Shown here piece after piece: positions 1 to 8,261 of a stretch of DNA of 64,000 nt (within the stretch, counting starts at the first letter, position 1; the number at the start of each line of letters is the position of its first letter). The position numbers were made by a program, and so were the translations under genes. The notes under the pieces were generated by a model that was not told the DNA's origin, ran no database searches, and was given only the letters and a program-made list of their open reading frames with translations. Source of the DNA: DAHUXD01 sp963805495 (GTDB lineage: Bacteria > Acidobacteriota > Thermoanaerobaculia > UBA5066 > Gp7-AA6); NCBI GenBank assembly GCA_963805495.1, contig CAWDUQ010000002.1, positions 1,426,001 to 1,490,000 of the forward strand, written 5' to 3'.

Positions 1-479
1 CCGAGGAGATCCTCTCCGCCGTCCGCGCGCGGGGCGTCGAGATCGCCGACCTGACGCTCGCCGTCGGCGCCGGGACCTTCAAGCCGGTGACCTCCGAGGA
101 CACCCGGGACCACGTGGTCCCGCCGGAGCGCGTCGTCATCCCCGCCGCGACGCGGGAGGCGATCGCCCGGGCGCGAGAGACGGGCCGCTGCGTCGTTGCG
201 GTCGGCACCACCGTGGCCCGCTCGCTCGAGGCCGCGGCCGGGCGGACGGACGCTCCGTCCCGGGGGCATCTCGCCTTCGAAACGGACCTCTTCATCACCC
301 CGGGCTTCGAGTTTCGCGCCATCGACGCGCTGCTGACCAACTTCCACCTCCCGCGCTCGACGCTCCTCATGCTCGTGTCGGCCTTCGCCGGGCGCGAGCG
401 CGTCCTCGCGGCCTATGCCGAGGCCGTCCGGGAGGGGTACCTCTTCTACTCGTTCGGCGACGCGATGCTCATCCGGTGA
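1..479 (+). CDS. queA: QueA, tRNA queuosine ribosyltransferase-isomerase (3' part)
   Basis: Only the C-terminal part is in the window; the frame is open from base 3 to the TGA at 477-479. QueA transfers the ribosyl moiety of S-adenosylmethionine to preQ1-modified tRNA and isomerises it to epoxyqueuosine. The family motifs VGAGTFKPV, VVAVGTTVARSLE, FITPGFEFRAIDALLTNFH and LPRSTLLMLVSAFAG, and the closing YLFYSFGDAMLI, are all in order. The usual histidine-rich stretch after VGAGTF (typically H-x-M-H-x-E) reads DHVVPPE here, a mild divergence. Transcribed in the same direction as the next gene, 32 bases away. Confidence 0.93.
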   Translation, partial: EEILSAVRARGVEIADLTLAVGAGTFKPVTSEDTRDHVVPPERVVIPAATREAIARARETGRCVVAVGTTVARSLEAAAGRTDAPSRGHLAFETDLFITPGFEFRAIDALLTNFHLPRSTLLMLVSAFAGRERVLAAYAEAVREGYLFYSFGDAMLIR

Positions 480-496
480 GCGCCGGACGGGGGCCA

Positions 497-502
497 TAGA
501 AT
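497..502 (+). promoter_or_regulatory. -10 hexamer TAGAAT, leaderless-type start of kdpD sensor half
   Basis: TAGAAT lies 9 nt before the ATG at 512 and there is no Shine-Dalgarno sequence between them. With usual -10 to start-site spacing the transcript would begin within a few bases of the ATG. Confidence 0.45.
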
Positions 503-511
503 CACCGGTGC

Positions 512-1948
512 ATGAAAGCCGCCCCGCCCTGGATCGGGTACCCCGCATCGGTGCTCGTCGTGGCGGCGACGATCGGCGTCCTGAAGCTCTTCCCGGCGCT
601 CACGGACTCCTCCGTCGCGCTCCTGCTTCTCCTCGCCGTTTTCTTCTGCGCGTCCATCTGGCAGAGCGGACCCGGCGTGCTCGCGGCACTTCTCGCCACG
701 CTTGGTTTCAACTTCTTCTTTCTTCCGCCGCTTTACACCTTCACGATCCAGGATCCGCGCAACGTCGCCGCGTTGTTCGTCTTTCTGGTTTCGGGTCTGC
801 TGATCGGGAGACTCTCGGCGCTCTCGCGGCGCCGCCTCGAGCTGCTGGAAACCGAACGCCGTGACCTCATCGCGCTCACGCAACTCTCGCAGGGCTTTCT
901 CTCCGACACCAACCGCGAGACCCTCCTCGGAGTCGCGGCGGACCGGCTGAGGCAGGCCCTCGCGTGCGAGCAGGTCGGGATCCTGCTGGGGGACGACAAG
1001 GGTCAGCTCTCACAACGGATCGAAACCGCCAGCGTCACCTTTCGCGAGGACATCGCCGAGCTCGCCTTCCGGCAGGGAAACTCGGCGGCGTTCCCGTCGG
1101 AACTCGGCGGAACGGACATTTACCTGCCGATTCCGGTCGGCGTCCAGCGTGCGGGAGTGCTCGTCGCGCGAGGGCTTCGTGCGAGCGAGCGCATGGCCGA
1201 GGCGTGCGCGCTTCTCCTCGGCCTCGCGGTCGAACGCGAGCACTTCCTGCGCCTGACGCTCGCGGCGGAGGAGACCCGGACCAGCGAGCAGATGAAGACC
1301 ACCCTCCTCGCCCAGCTCGCGCACGACCTGAAGACGCCGATCGCCGCCGCGCTCGGCGCGAACGAAAACTGGGAGGCGGACAGCGGCAGCTCTGACGCTT
1401 CGCGCGCCACCCGGGAGCAACTCCTGGCTCTTTCCCGTCGCGTCACCGAGCTGATGGACGTGGTCCGCCTCGACTCGGGCGCCGCGCGTCCGCGACCCGA
1501 GCGCGTCGGCGGCGGTGAGATCGTCGAGGCCGCCGTCGCCCGCTTCGGCGAGCCTCTCGCGGGGCATACGCTCGTCCTCGACCCGCCGCCGCCCGACGCG
1601 CTGGTGGAGGTGGATCCGGCCCAGCTGACCGAGGCGCTCGGGCACGGTCTCGAGAACGCGGCGCGTTATTCTCCTCCGGGGTCGACGATTCACGTTTCGA
1701 TCGTCGCCGAGGCGCAGATCGTCTATCTGCGTGTGGCCGATCACGGGCGCGGTATCCCGCCGCCCGACCGAGAGCGCGTCCTCGAACGCTTCGTCCGCCT
1801 CGACGACGCGCGCGACATTCCCGGAAGCGGCCTCGGCCTGTTCATCGCCCGCAGCCTCGTGGCGTTGAACGGCGGCCGCCTGCGTCTCGCCGACGCCGAG
1901 GGCGGCGGGACCCTCTTCGAGATCGCGCTTCCGCGGAGCGCCCCTTGA
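512..1948 (+). CDS. kdpD: KdpD C-terminal half: membrane sensor histidine kinase
   Basis: A 478-residue protein matching only the C-terminal half of classical KdpD. Hydrophobic segments at about residues 10-95 form the DUF4118-type membrane domain. A GAF-like region follows, then a HisKA domain with H-box AHDLKTPI (His271), and a HATPase domain with N-box ENAARYSP, G1 DHGRGIP and G2 GSGLGL. It should autophosphorylate and pass phosphate to KdpE, encoded next with a TTGA overlap (TTG start inside the TGA stop). The KdpD N-terminal P-loop/USP part is absent here and is encoded separately at 8262-9401. The split therefore looks real, not a truncation: the ATG start lies just before the first membrane helix and has its own -10 hexamer. 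Confidence 0.9.
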   Translation: MKAAPPWIGYPASVLVVAATIGVLKLFPALTDSSVALLLLLAVFFCASIWQSGPGVLAALLATLGFNFFFLPPLYTFTIQDPRNVAALFVFLVSGLLIGRLSALSRRRLELLETERRDLIALTQLSQGFLSDTNRETLLGVAADRLRQALACEQVGILLGDDKGQLSQRIETASVTFREDIAELAFRQGNSAAFPSELGGTDIYLPIPVGVQRAGVLVARGLRASERMAEACALLLGLAVEREHFLRLTLAAEETRTSEQMKTTLLAQLAHDLKTPIAAALGANENWEADSGSSDASRATREQLLALSRRVTELMDVVRLDSGAARPRPERVGGGEIVEAAVARFGEPLAGHTLVLDPPPPDALVEVDPAQLTEALGHGLENAARYSPPGSTIHVSIVAEAQIVYLRVADHGRGIPPPDRERVLERFVRLDDARDIPGSGLGLFIARSLVALNGGRLRLADAEGGGTLFEIALPRSAP

Positions 1949-2625
1949 TCCGGGTTCTCGTGGCGGACGACGAACCCGGACTCCGCAAAGTCGTTCGGGA
2001 CGCCTTCGAGCGGGAGGGCCACGAAGTCGTCACTGCGATCGATGGCCGGGAAGCGCTCGAGCGATTCGAGGAAGGCGGATTCGACCTCGTGGTCACGGAC
2101 CTGTCGATGCCCAACCTCGGAGGCCTGGAGCTCGTCCAGGAGATCCGCCGCCGCCACTCCCCGGTCCCGATCCTGGTCCTGACGGTCAAGAACGAAGAGC
2201 GCGAGAAGGTGCGCCTTCTGGACGCGGGCGCCGACGATTTCGTGACGAAGCCCTTCAGCATCGCGGAGCTTCTCGCTCGCTCCCGCGCCCTTCTGCGACG
2301 ACGCGAGCCGGCGCGGCCGGCCATCGCGCGCTGGGGCGACATCGAGGTCGAGGCAGAGAAACGCACGGTGCGAAAGCGCGGGCGCTCCGTGCACCTCACA
2401 CCCCTCGAGTTCTCGATTCTCCTCGCGTTGATCGGCAGGCCGGGCGCGGTCTGGACGCATCGTCAGCTTCTCGCCGCGGTGTGGGGGACGACGGCGGGCG
2501 TCACCAACGATGCGCTGCGCGTCCACATGGGGAGCCTGCGGCGAAAGCTCGAGGACGATCCCGACCAACCCCGCTGGTTCCGAACGGAGCCCTGGGTGGG
2601 CTACCGCTTCTCACCCGAAGACTGA
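1945..2625 (+). CDS. kdpE: KdpE, OmpR-type response regulator
   Basis: A 226-residue two-domain response regulator. The receiver has the acidic pair Asp8/Asp9, phospho-acceptor Asp52 (VVTDLSMP), Thr80 and Lys102 (FVTKPF). The C-terminal winged helix (about residues 130-226) has the OmpR/PhoB pattern LTPLEFSILLAL ... VGYRF. In Kdp systems it activates transcription of the kdp structural genes under potassium limitation or osmotic stress. The TTG start overlaps the stop of the sensor kinase gene, so the two are translationally coupled. Placed directly upstream of the transporter genes, so it most likely controls that cluster (inference from position and family). Confidence 0.93.
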   Translation: MIRVLVADDEPGLRKVVRDAFEREGHEVVTAIDGREALERFEEGGFDLVVTDLSMPNLGGLELVQEIRRRHSPVPILVLTVKNEEREKVRLLDAGADDFVTKPFSIAELLARSRALLRRREPARPAIARWGDIEVEAEKRTVRKRGRSVHLTPLEFSILLALIGRPGAVWTHRQLLAAVWGTTAGVTNDALRVHMGSLRRKLEDDPDQPRWFRTEPWVGYRFSPED

Positions 2626-2654
2626 CCCGGCCCCGGGACAACCTCGCGAGGCGC

Positions 2655-2671
2655 CCGAATGATCCATTCGG
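2655..2671 (+). repeat. Perfect 7-bp inverted repeat between kdpE and the kdp structural genes
   Basis: CCGAATG-ATC-CATTCGG is a perfect palindrome with a 3-nt spacer, 30 bases after the kdpE stop. It could be an operator or a small transcript hairpin; there is no T-run, so it is not a typical intrinsic terminator. It is the only clear symmetric site before the structural genes. Confidence 0.5.
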
Positions 2672-2786
2672 ATCTGGGGGGATCGAATGTCGCAGCACAG
2701 GCTGCATCCCGATGGAGGCCGCGTCCTTCGCGTTTCTTTCGGCTTTCATCCGGACTTCCTTTCCGGCTCGGCGGGATGCTCTCGTC

Positions 2787-3686
2787 ATGACGACGAAACG
2801 CAAAGCCGCGGTCTTCTCCGCGCTGGCCCTCGCGGCCCTCGCGGCCGGATGCACGGCGGCCCTGATCTTCGGCCGTTTCGAGGTTGACCTGGTGGCGGCC
2901 GGTTACATTGCTTACCTCGCTTTCGCGAGGAAGGCCGTGATCCTCTGGGGCCTCGACGAAGTCGTGTTCGATTACCCGCGCGGTCCCCGGCCGAATAACC
3001 GAGTCGGGAATGCCGCGCGGCTCGTCACGGCGACCCTCTTTCTGTCGGCCCTGGCCGCCTCGCTTTCGGCGCAGCAGACGATCTTCAACGTACCCTCGGC
3101 CGACGTGCTCGACAAGGGCAAGACCTACCTGGAACTCGACGTGCTCGGTCGGCCGCAGGACCCGAACTTCGCGCTCTTCACCGCGCGCGGTGTTTACGGC
3201 TTCGGGTCCAACATCGAGGCGGGCGTCAACTTCGGTGGCTTCATCGTACCGGGACGCTCCGTCCCTACCGCGACGCCGAACATCAAGTGGCAGCCCTGGC
3301 ACAACGACAAGCTCGCCTTCACGACCGGCGTTTTCGGCCTGTTCTATCTCCGCGGCTCGAAGGACGGCGACCCGGCGGTGCTCGGGTACGCCGAGGCGTC
3401 GTATAGGCTCCCGACCAACACGCGGTTGACGGCCGGAGGCTACTGGGCCTCCTCCGGGTATGCCGCCTCCGATCCCCAGGCCGGCGCGCTTCTGGGCCTC
3501 GAACAGAAGGTCAACGACCACCTGAACATCATCGCGGACTGGATCAGCGGGGACAACGGCATCGGCTACTTCACGCCGGGTGTCTCCGTTCCGCTCGGAC
3601 CCTGGACGATCTACGCCGGGTACTCGATCAAGAACGGCGATTCCAGCGGTGACGCGATGCTGATCGAGTTCGGATTCACCTTCTGA
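2787..3686 (+). CDS. Exported outer-membrane beta-barrel-type protein of the kdp cluster
   Basis: Not assigned to a named family. From about 3004 onward the product looks exported: a hydrophobic stretch (LVTATLFLSALAASLSAQ) is followed by about 200 residues of alternating aromatic and polar strands ending in Phe (MLIEFGFTF), typical of outer-membrane barrels. Start is uncertain. I give the ATG at 2787, which adds about 75 residues including a lipobox-like LAALAAGC; no ATG, GTG or TTG lies right before the second signal-like segment (a GTG occurs at 2937). Either the gene has an odd double N-terminus or the 5' region is non-coding. TGAGGAGG at the stop forms the Shine-Dalgarno of the next small gene, tying it to the kdp operon. 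It may be a porin for K+ entry (inference). Confidence 0.65.
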   Translation: MTTKRKAAVFSALALAALAAGCTAALIFGRFEVDLVAAGYIAYLAFARKAVILWGLDEVVFDYPRGPRPNNRVGNAARLVTATLFLSALAASLSAQQTIFNVPSADVLDKGKTYLELDVLGRPQDPNFALFTARGVYGFGSNIEAGVNFGGFIVPGRSVPTATPNIKWQPWHNDKLAFTTGVFGLFYLRGSKDGDPAVLGYAEASYRLPTNTRLTAGGYWASSGYAASDPQAGALLGLEQKVNDHLNIIADWISGDNGIGYFTPGVSVPLGPWTIYAGYSIKNGDSSGDAMLIEFGFTF

Positions 3687-3697
3687 GGAGGACGACC

Positions 3698-3781
3698 GTG
3701 CTGGACCTGATCTTTCTTGCGGCAACGATCCTGCTGTTCTGGCTCTCGGTCGTCTACGTCCGCCGCTGCGACCGCATCTGA
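3698..3781 (+). CDS. 27-residue single-helix membrane protein in kdp operon
   Basis: GTG start preceded by GAGGAGG at good spacing; the frame encodes 27 residues and stops with TGA at 3779-3781. The peptide is one transmembrane helix (LIFLAATILLFWLSVVYV) followed by the positive tail RRCDRI. It sits between the beta-barrel gene and the kdpF-like gene, in the place where some kdp operons carry an extra tiny membrane protein. A role as a KdpFABC accessory subunit is inferred from position and topology only. The strong ribosome-binding site and exact fit between neighbouring genes support it being translated. Confidence 0.7.
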   Translation: MLDLIFLAATILLFWLSVVYVRRCDRI

Positions 3782-3799
3782 GAAAGGACGAGGACGACG

Positions 3800-3889
3800 A
3801 TGGGATGGGAAGACGCTCTGGGCCTCGCGGTGAGCCTGGGTCTGCTCTGGTACCTGCTCTGGGCCATGGTCCGGGCCGAAAAGGTGTGA
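3800..3889 (+). CDS. kdpF: KdpF-like 29-residue subunit
   Basis: ATG start after AAAGGACGAGGACG; 29 residues to TGA at 3887-3889, four bases before kdpA. It has one membrane helix (LAVSLGLLWYLLWAMV) and ends RAEKV, recalling the E. coli KdpF ending YALINAEAF. In E. coli KdpF is a small lipid-like subunit that stabilises the KdpABC complex. Length, position immediately before kdpA, and the terminal alanine-glutamate motif support the call. Confidence 0.8.
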   Translation: MGWEDALGLAVSLGLLWYLLWAMVRAEKV

Positions 3890-3893
3890 CGCC

Positions 3894-5621
3894 ATGACGA
3901 ACATCAACTTCGTCGAGATTCTGATTTACCTGGCGATCATCGTCGCCATCACGCCGGTCCTGGGCCGGTACATGGCGAAGGTGTTCGCCGGCGAGCTGAC
4001 GTTCCTCGACCCGGTGCTCCGGCACGTCGAGCGCGGCGTCTATCGCGTCTGCGGCATCGACGCCTCGAAGGACCAGACTTGGATCGAGTGGACGGTGACG
4101 ATGTTGATCGTCAATGCGGCCTCCCTCGTGATCCTCTACGCGATGCAGCGCCTGCAGAAGTTCCTGCCCTTCAACCCCAACGGCTTTGGCGCCGTCTCCC
4201 CCGATTCCTCGTGGAACACGGCGGTCTCCTTCACGACGAACACGAACTGGCAGGGCTACTCGGGCGAGTCGACCATGTCGCACTTCACCCAGATGGCCGG
4301 CCTCGCCCTCCACAACTTCCTGTCGGCCGCGACGGGCATCGCGATCGCCGTGGCCGTGATCCGGGGCATCGCGCGAGAGAAGGCGAAGGGCATCGGCAAC
4401 TTCTGGTCCGACTGCACCCGGGCGATCCTCTGGGTGCTGCTGCCCTTCTCGTTTCTCGCCGCCCTGTTCTTCGTCTCCCGAGGCGTCGTCCAGAACTTCG
4501 AGGCGGACGTCGCCGTGACGACGCTCGAGGGCGCCGAGCAGAAGATCCCGCAGGGGCCGGTCGCGTCCCAGGAGGCGATCAAGGAGCTCGGGACCAACGG
4601 CGGTGGGTTCTTCAACGCCAACTCCGCGCATCCCTACGAGAACCCGACCCCGGGGACCAACTTCCTGCAGGTCATCCTGATCTTCGCAATCGGGGCAGGG
4701 CTGACCAACACGCTCGGCCGGATGACGGGCTCCGTCCGTCACGGCTGGGCGGTCTTCGCGGCCATGGCCGTTCTCTTTCTCGCCGGGGTCGCGATCTGCG
4801 GAATCGCCGAACAGAAAGGCAACCCGATCCATCAGGCCGCCGGCGTGATCGCCGGCCCGACGGCCGGCGGGACCGGCGGCAACATGGAGGGCAAGGAGGT
4901 CCGCTTCGGCATCGGGGACTCGGCCCTCTTCGCGACGGTCACGACCGACGCCTCGTGCGGCGCCGTGAACTCCATGCACGACTCCTATACGCCGATTGGA
5001 GGCCTCGTGCCGCTCGCCAACATCGCGACGGGCGAGGTCGTCTTCGGGGGCGTCGGGGCCGGTCTTTACGGGATGTTCCTCTTCATCATCCTTTCGGTGT
5101 TCATCGCCGGTCTCATGGTCGGGCGCACCCCGGAATACCTCGGCAAGAAGGTCGAGGCGCACGAGGTCAAGCTCGCGATGCTCTCGGTGCTCATCCTCAC
5201 CCTCTGCATCCTCGGATTCAGCGCGGCGGCGTCAGTGCTTCCCGCCGGCCTCTCCTCGCGGAACAACCAGGGCCCGCACGGCTTCTCCGAGATCCTCTAC
5301 GCGTTCATGTCGGGGGCCGGCAACAACGGCTCGGCCTTCGCCGGGCTCAACGCCAATACGCTCCTTTACAACAGGACGCTCGGCCTCGACATGTTCTTCG
5401 GGCGGTTCTTCATGCTCATCCCGATCCTCGGGATCGCCGGGTCGCTCGCCGCCAAGAAGAAGGTCCCGGAGTCGGCGGGGACTTTCCCCGTCACCGGACC
5501 GATCTTCACCCTTCTGCTCGTCAGCGTGATCCTGATCGTGGGCGCGCTGACTTTCTTTCCGGCCTTTTCGCTCGGTCCCATCGTCGAGCAGCTGCTCATG
5601 AAGGCCGGGACGCTCTTTTGA
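3894..5621 (+). CDS. kdpA: KdpA, potassium-channel-like subunit of K+-transporting ATPase
   Basis: 575 residues, close to the family length. KdpA is the integral membrane subunit that selects K+ and passes it to KdpB. Recognisable family blocks: FNPNGFGAVSPDSSWNTAVSF followed by TNTNWQGYSGE near residue 110, the LGTNGGGFFNANSAHP filter region near 235, GGNMEGKEVRFG near 325 and AGNNGSAFAGL near 470, with about ten hydrophobic segments. The stop codon TTTTGAGGAGG fuses with the Shine-Dalgarno of kdpB, so translation of the complex subunits is coupled. Confidence 0.97.
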   Translation: MTNINFVEILIYLAIIVAITPVLGRYMAKVFAGELTFLDPVLRHVERGVYRVCGIDASKDQTWIEWTVTMLIVNAASLVILYAMQRLQKFLPFNPNGFGAVSPDSSWNTAVSFTTNTNWQGYSGESTMSHFTQMAGLALHNFLSAATGIAIAVAVIRGIAREKAKGIGNFWSDCTRAILWVLLPFSFLAALFFVSRGVVQNFEADVAVTTLEGAEQKIPQGPVASQEAIKELGTNGGGFFNANSAHPYENPTPGTNFLQVILIFAIGAGLTNTLGRMTGSVRHGWAVFAAMAVLFLAGVAICGIAEQKGNPIHQAAGVIAGPTAGGTGGNMEGKEVRFGIGDSALFATVTTDASCGAVNSMHDSYTPIGGLVPLANIATGEVVFGGVGAGLYGMFLFIILSVFIAGLMVGRTPEYLGKKVEAHEVKLAMLSVLILTLCILGFSAAASVLPAGLSSRNNQGPHGFSEILYAFMSGAGNNGSAFAGLNANTLLYNRTLGLDMFFGRFFMLIPILGIAGSLAAKKKVPESAGTFPVTGPIFTLLLVSVILIVGALTFFPAFSLGPIVEQLLMKAGTLF

Positions 5622-5632
5622 GGAGGACCAAC

Positions 5633-7660
5633 GTGGCCCAGCACCGTCGCACAGCGCTCTTCGATCGGGCGATCGTCCGCCCGGCGATCCTGCATTCGTT
5701 CCGCAAGCTCGACCCGCGCCTCCAGGCGCGGAACCCGGTCATGTTCGTCGTCCTCGTGGGTGCGGTCCTCGTCTCGGTCCTGCTCGTGCGCGACGTCGCC
5801 CGCGGCAAGGACGTGCTCTTCAACCTCCAGATCGCGCTGTGGCTCTGGTTCACGCTTCTCTTCGCCAACTTCGCCGAGGCGATGGCCGAAGGCCGCGGCA
5901 AGGCGCAGGCGGCCGCGCTCCGGCGCGGGCGGACCGAAACGATGGCCCGGAAGCAAACCAGGAGGGGCGAGGAGTCCGTTCCGGCGACGGCGCTGCGCAA
6001 AGGTGACCGCGTCATCGTCCAGGCCGGCGAGACGATTCCGGGCGACGGCACCGTGGTCGACGGCATCGCCTCCGTCGACGAGTCGGCGATCACCGGCGAG
6101 TCCGCCCCCGTCATCCGGGAGTCCGGGGGCGACCGGTCGGCGGTCACGGGCGGCACCCGGGTGCTCTCGGACCAGATCGTCGTCGAGATCACCTCGAACC
6201 CCGGCGAAACGTTCCTCGATCGGATGATCGCGCTCGTCGAGGGGGCGTCGCGCCAGAAGACCCCCAACGAGATCGCGCTCTCGATCCTCCTCGCCGGCCT
6301 GACGATCGTGTTCCTGATCGCCACGGTCACCCTGCGGCCTTTCGCCGTCTATGCCGGCGGCGCGGCTTCGACGGCGGTCTTGATCGCGCTCCTCGTCTGC
6401 CTGATCCCGACGACGATCGGGGGCCTTCTCTCGGCGATCGGCATCGCGGGCATGGATCGCGTCCTGCAGCACAACGTCCTGGCGATGTCGGGCCGCGCGG
6501 TCGAAGCCGCCGGCGACGTCAACGTCCTCCTCCTCGACAAGACCGGCACGATCACGCTCGGCAACCGCCAGGCGACCGACTTCTACCCGGCGCCGAACGT
6601 CCTGCCGGGCGACCTCGCCGAGGCGGCGCAGCTCTCCTCGCTTTCGGACGAGACGCCCGAGGGACGCTCGATCGTCGTCCTCGCCAAGGAGAAGTTCAGC
6701 CTGCGGGCCCGGCGGGTCGAAGGCATGCACTTCATCGCCTTTTCGGCCCAGACGCGCATGTCGGGCGTCGACTTCAACGGCCGCCAGATCCGCAAGGGCG
6801 CCGGGGACTCGGTTGCCGAGTGGGTCCGCGGCCTGGGAGGCACGATCGACCCCGTGGTGTCGGACCTCCTGAACAAGATTTCGGCCGAAGGAGCGACCCC
6901 GCTGCTCGTTGCCGACGGCGCGCGGATTCTCGGCGTCGTCGCCCTTCGGGACGTCGTCAAGGCGGGCATGAAGGACCGGTTCGATCGCCTGCGCGCCATG
7001 GGCATCCGCACCATCATGATCACCGGCGACAACCCGCTGACGGCGGCGGCCATCGCCCGCGAGGCCGGGGTCGACGACTTCCTCGCCCAGGCCACGCCCG
7101 AGCAGAAACTGGCGCTGATCCGCAAGGAGCAGGAGGGCGGCAATCTTGTCGCGATGACGGGCGACGGCACCAACGACGCGCCGGCGCTCGCGCAGGCGGA
7201 CGTCGGCGTCGCGATGAACACCGGCACCCAGGCGGCGCGCGAGGCCGGCAACATGGTCGACCTGGACTCCAACCCGACCAAGCTGATCGAGGTGGTCGAG
7301 ATCGGCAAGCAGCTTCTGATGACGCGGGGATCGCTGACGACCTTTTCGATCGCCAACGACGTCGCCAAGTACTTCGCGATCCTGCCGGCCATGTTCGCCG
7401 CGACCTACCCGGCCCTGAACACGTTGAACATCATGGGACTCGGCAACCCGAAGTCGGCGATTCTCTCGGCCGTCATCTTCAATGCGCTCATCATCATCGC
7501 GCTCATCCCCCTGGCGCTCCGGGGGGTGAAGTACCGCCCGCTCGGCGCGGCGCGGATCCTGGCGCGCAATCTCTGGATCTACGGCGTGGGGGGCGTGATC
7601 GTGCCGTTCGTGGGGATCAAGCTCATCGACTGGGTCGTCCTGGCCCTGCACCTGGCCTGA
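5633..7660 (+). CDS. kdpB: KdpB, P-type ATPase catalytic subunit
   Basis: 675 residues from a GTG start 8 nt after GAGGA; the frame stays open upstream but that part lies inside kdpA and is not coding. P-type ATPase motifs in order: TGESAP in the actuator domain, DKTGTIT with phosphorylated Asp302, KGAGDSVAEWVR in the nucleotide domain, and MTGDGTNDAPALAQADVGVAMN in the hinge. ATP hydrolysis here powers K+ uptake through KdpA. Ends TGAGGAGGG, again supplying the ribosome-binding site of the next gene. Confidence 0.97.
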   Translation: MAQHRRTALFDRAIVRPAILHSFRKLDPRLQARNPVMFVVLVGAVLVSVLLVRDVARGKDVLFNLQIALWLWFTLLFANFAEAMAEGRGKAQAAALRRGRTETMARKQTRRGEESVPATALRKGDRVIVQAGETIPGDGTVVDGIASVDESAITGESAPVIRESGGDRSAVTGGTRVLSDQIVVEITSNPGETFLDRMIALVEGASRQKTPNEIALSILLAGLTIVFLIATVTLRPFAVYAGGAASTAVLIALLVCLIPTTIGGLLSAIGIAGMDRVLQHNVLAMSGRAVEAAGDVNVLLLDKTGTITLGNRQATDFYPAPNVLPGDLAEAAQLSSLSDETPEGRSIVVLAKEKFSLRARRVEGMHFIAFSAQTRMSGVDFNGRQIRKGAGDSVAEWVRGLGGTIDPVVSDLLNKISAEGATPLLVADGARILGVVALRDVVKAGMKDRFDRLRAMGIRTIMITGDNPLTAAAIAREAGVDDFLAQATPEQKLALIRKEQEGGNLVAMTGDGTNDAPALAQADVGVAMNTGTQAAREAGNMVDLDSNPTKLIEVVEIGKQLLMTRGSLTTFSIANDVAKYFAILPAMFAATYPALNTLNIMGLGNPKSAILSAVIFNALIIIALIPLALRGVKYRPLGAARILARNLWIYGVGGVIVPFVGIKLIDWVVLALHLA

Positions 7661-7669
7661 GGAGGGACC

Positions 7670-8251
7670 GTGAAACTCGCGATTCGGTCGACTCTGTACG
7701 TGCTCGTCCTGACCGTCCTCCTCGGAGGCGTCTACCCTGCGGCCGTGACCGCCGTCTCGCGGATCTTCTGGAAGGAGAAGGCCAATGGCTCCTTCGTGAC
7801 GGCCGGGGGCCGCATCGTCGGCTCTGAGCTCATCGGCCAGAACTTCGAGGGCGACCGATATCTGCGTCCCCGGCCATCCGGATCCGGCAAGGACGGTTAC
7901 GACGCCACCGCCTCGACCGGGAGAAACAAGGGCCCGACCGACAAGGACCTCGCGAAATGGGTGGAGGAAGCCGTCGCCGCCGCGCGAGCCGACCGTCCCG
8001 GGGACCCGCGGCCGGTCCCCGCGGACCTCGTGACCGCGTCGGGCTCCGGCCTCGACCCGCACCTCTCGCCGGACGCCGCCCGGTGGCAGGCCGCCCGCAT
8101 CGCGAAGGCCCGCGGCGTCGAGGAGTCGAGGGTCGCCGCGATCATCCAGAGGCACGTCGAACCCCGCACGCTATGGATCCTGGGCGAGCCGCGGGTCAAC
8201 GTCCTCCTGACGAACATCGAGCTGGACCGCGAGCTTCCGGCTCGCCCTTAG
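7670..8251 (+). CDS. kdpC: KdpC subunit of K+-transporting ATPase
   Basis: 193 residues, GTG start after GGAGGG. One N-terminal membrane helix (VLVLTVLLGGVYPAAVTAVS) precedes a soluble domain with the KdpC patterns GSELIGQNF, RPSGSGKDGYDA, LVTASGSGLDPHLSP and VNVLLTNIELD. KdpC stabilises KdpB and raises its affinity for ATP. It lies 9 nt after kdpB and 10 nt before the gene for the detached KdpD N-terminal half; TAGAAT overlapping its stop looks like a -10 hexamer for that next gene. Confidence 0.96.
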   Translation: MKLAIRSTLYVLVLTVLLGGVYPAAVTAVSRIFWKEKANGSFVTAGGRIVGSELIGQNFEGDRYLRPRPSGSGKDGYDATASTGRNKGPTDKDLAKWVEEAVAAARADRPGDPRPVPADLVTASGSGLDPHLSPDAARWQAARIAKARGVEESRVAAIIQRHVEPRTLWILGEPRVNVLLTNIELDRELPARP

Positions 8252-8254
8252 AAT
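8249..8254 (+). promoter_or_regulatory. -10 hexamer TAGAAT before kdpD N-half
   Basis: TAGAAT overlaps the kdpC stop and lies 7 nt before the ATG at 8262. No Shine-Dalgarno is visible, so the gene may also be read from a leaderless transcript independent of the kdp operon. Confidence 0.45.
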
Positions 8255-8261
8255 CGTCTCA

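Noticed and set aside
2601..5162. Open frame of 853 codons on the minus strand opposite kdpE-kdpA
   Set aside because: Low-complexity Arg/Glu/Asp-rich translation without family features, antisense to certain kdp genes; a by-product of high GC.
4079..5632. Long N-terminal extension of the kdpB frame
   Set aside because: It lies inside kdpA in another frame; KdpB begins at the GTG of 5633 after a Shine-Dalgarno.
5366..8155. Open frame of 929 codons on the minus strand opposite kdpA-kdpC
   Set aside because: Same character: charged, repeat-poor translation antisense to kdpB; no start signals or homology.
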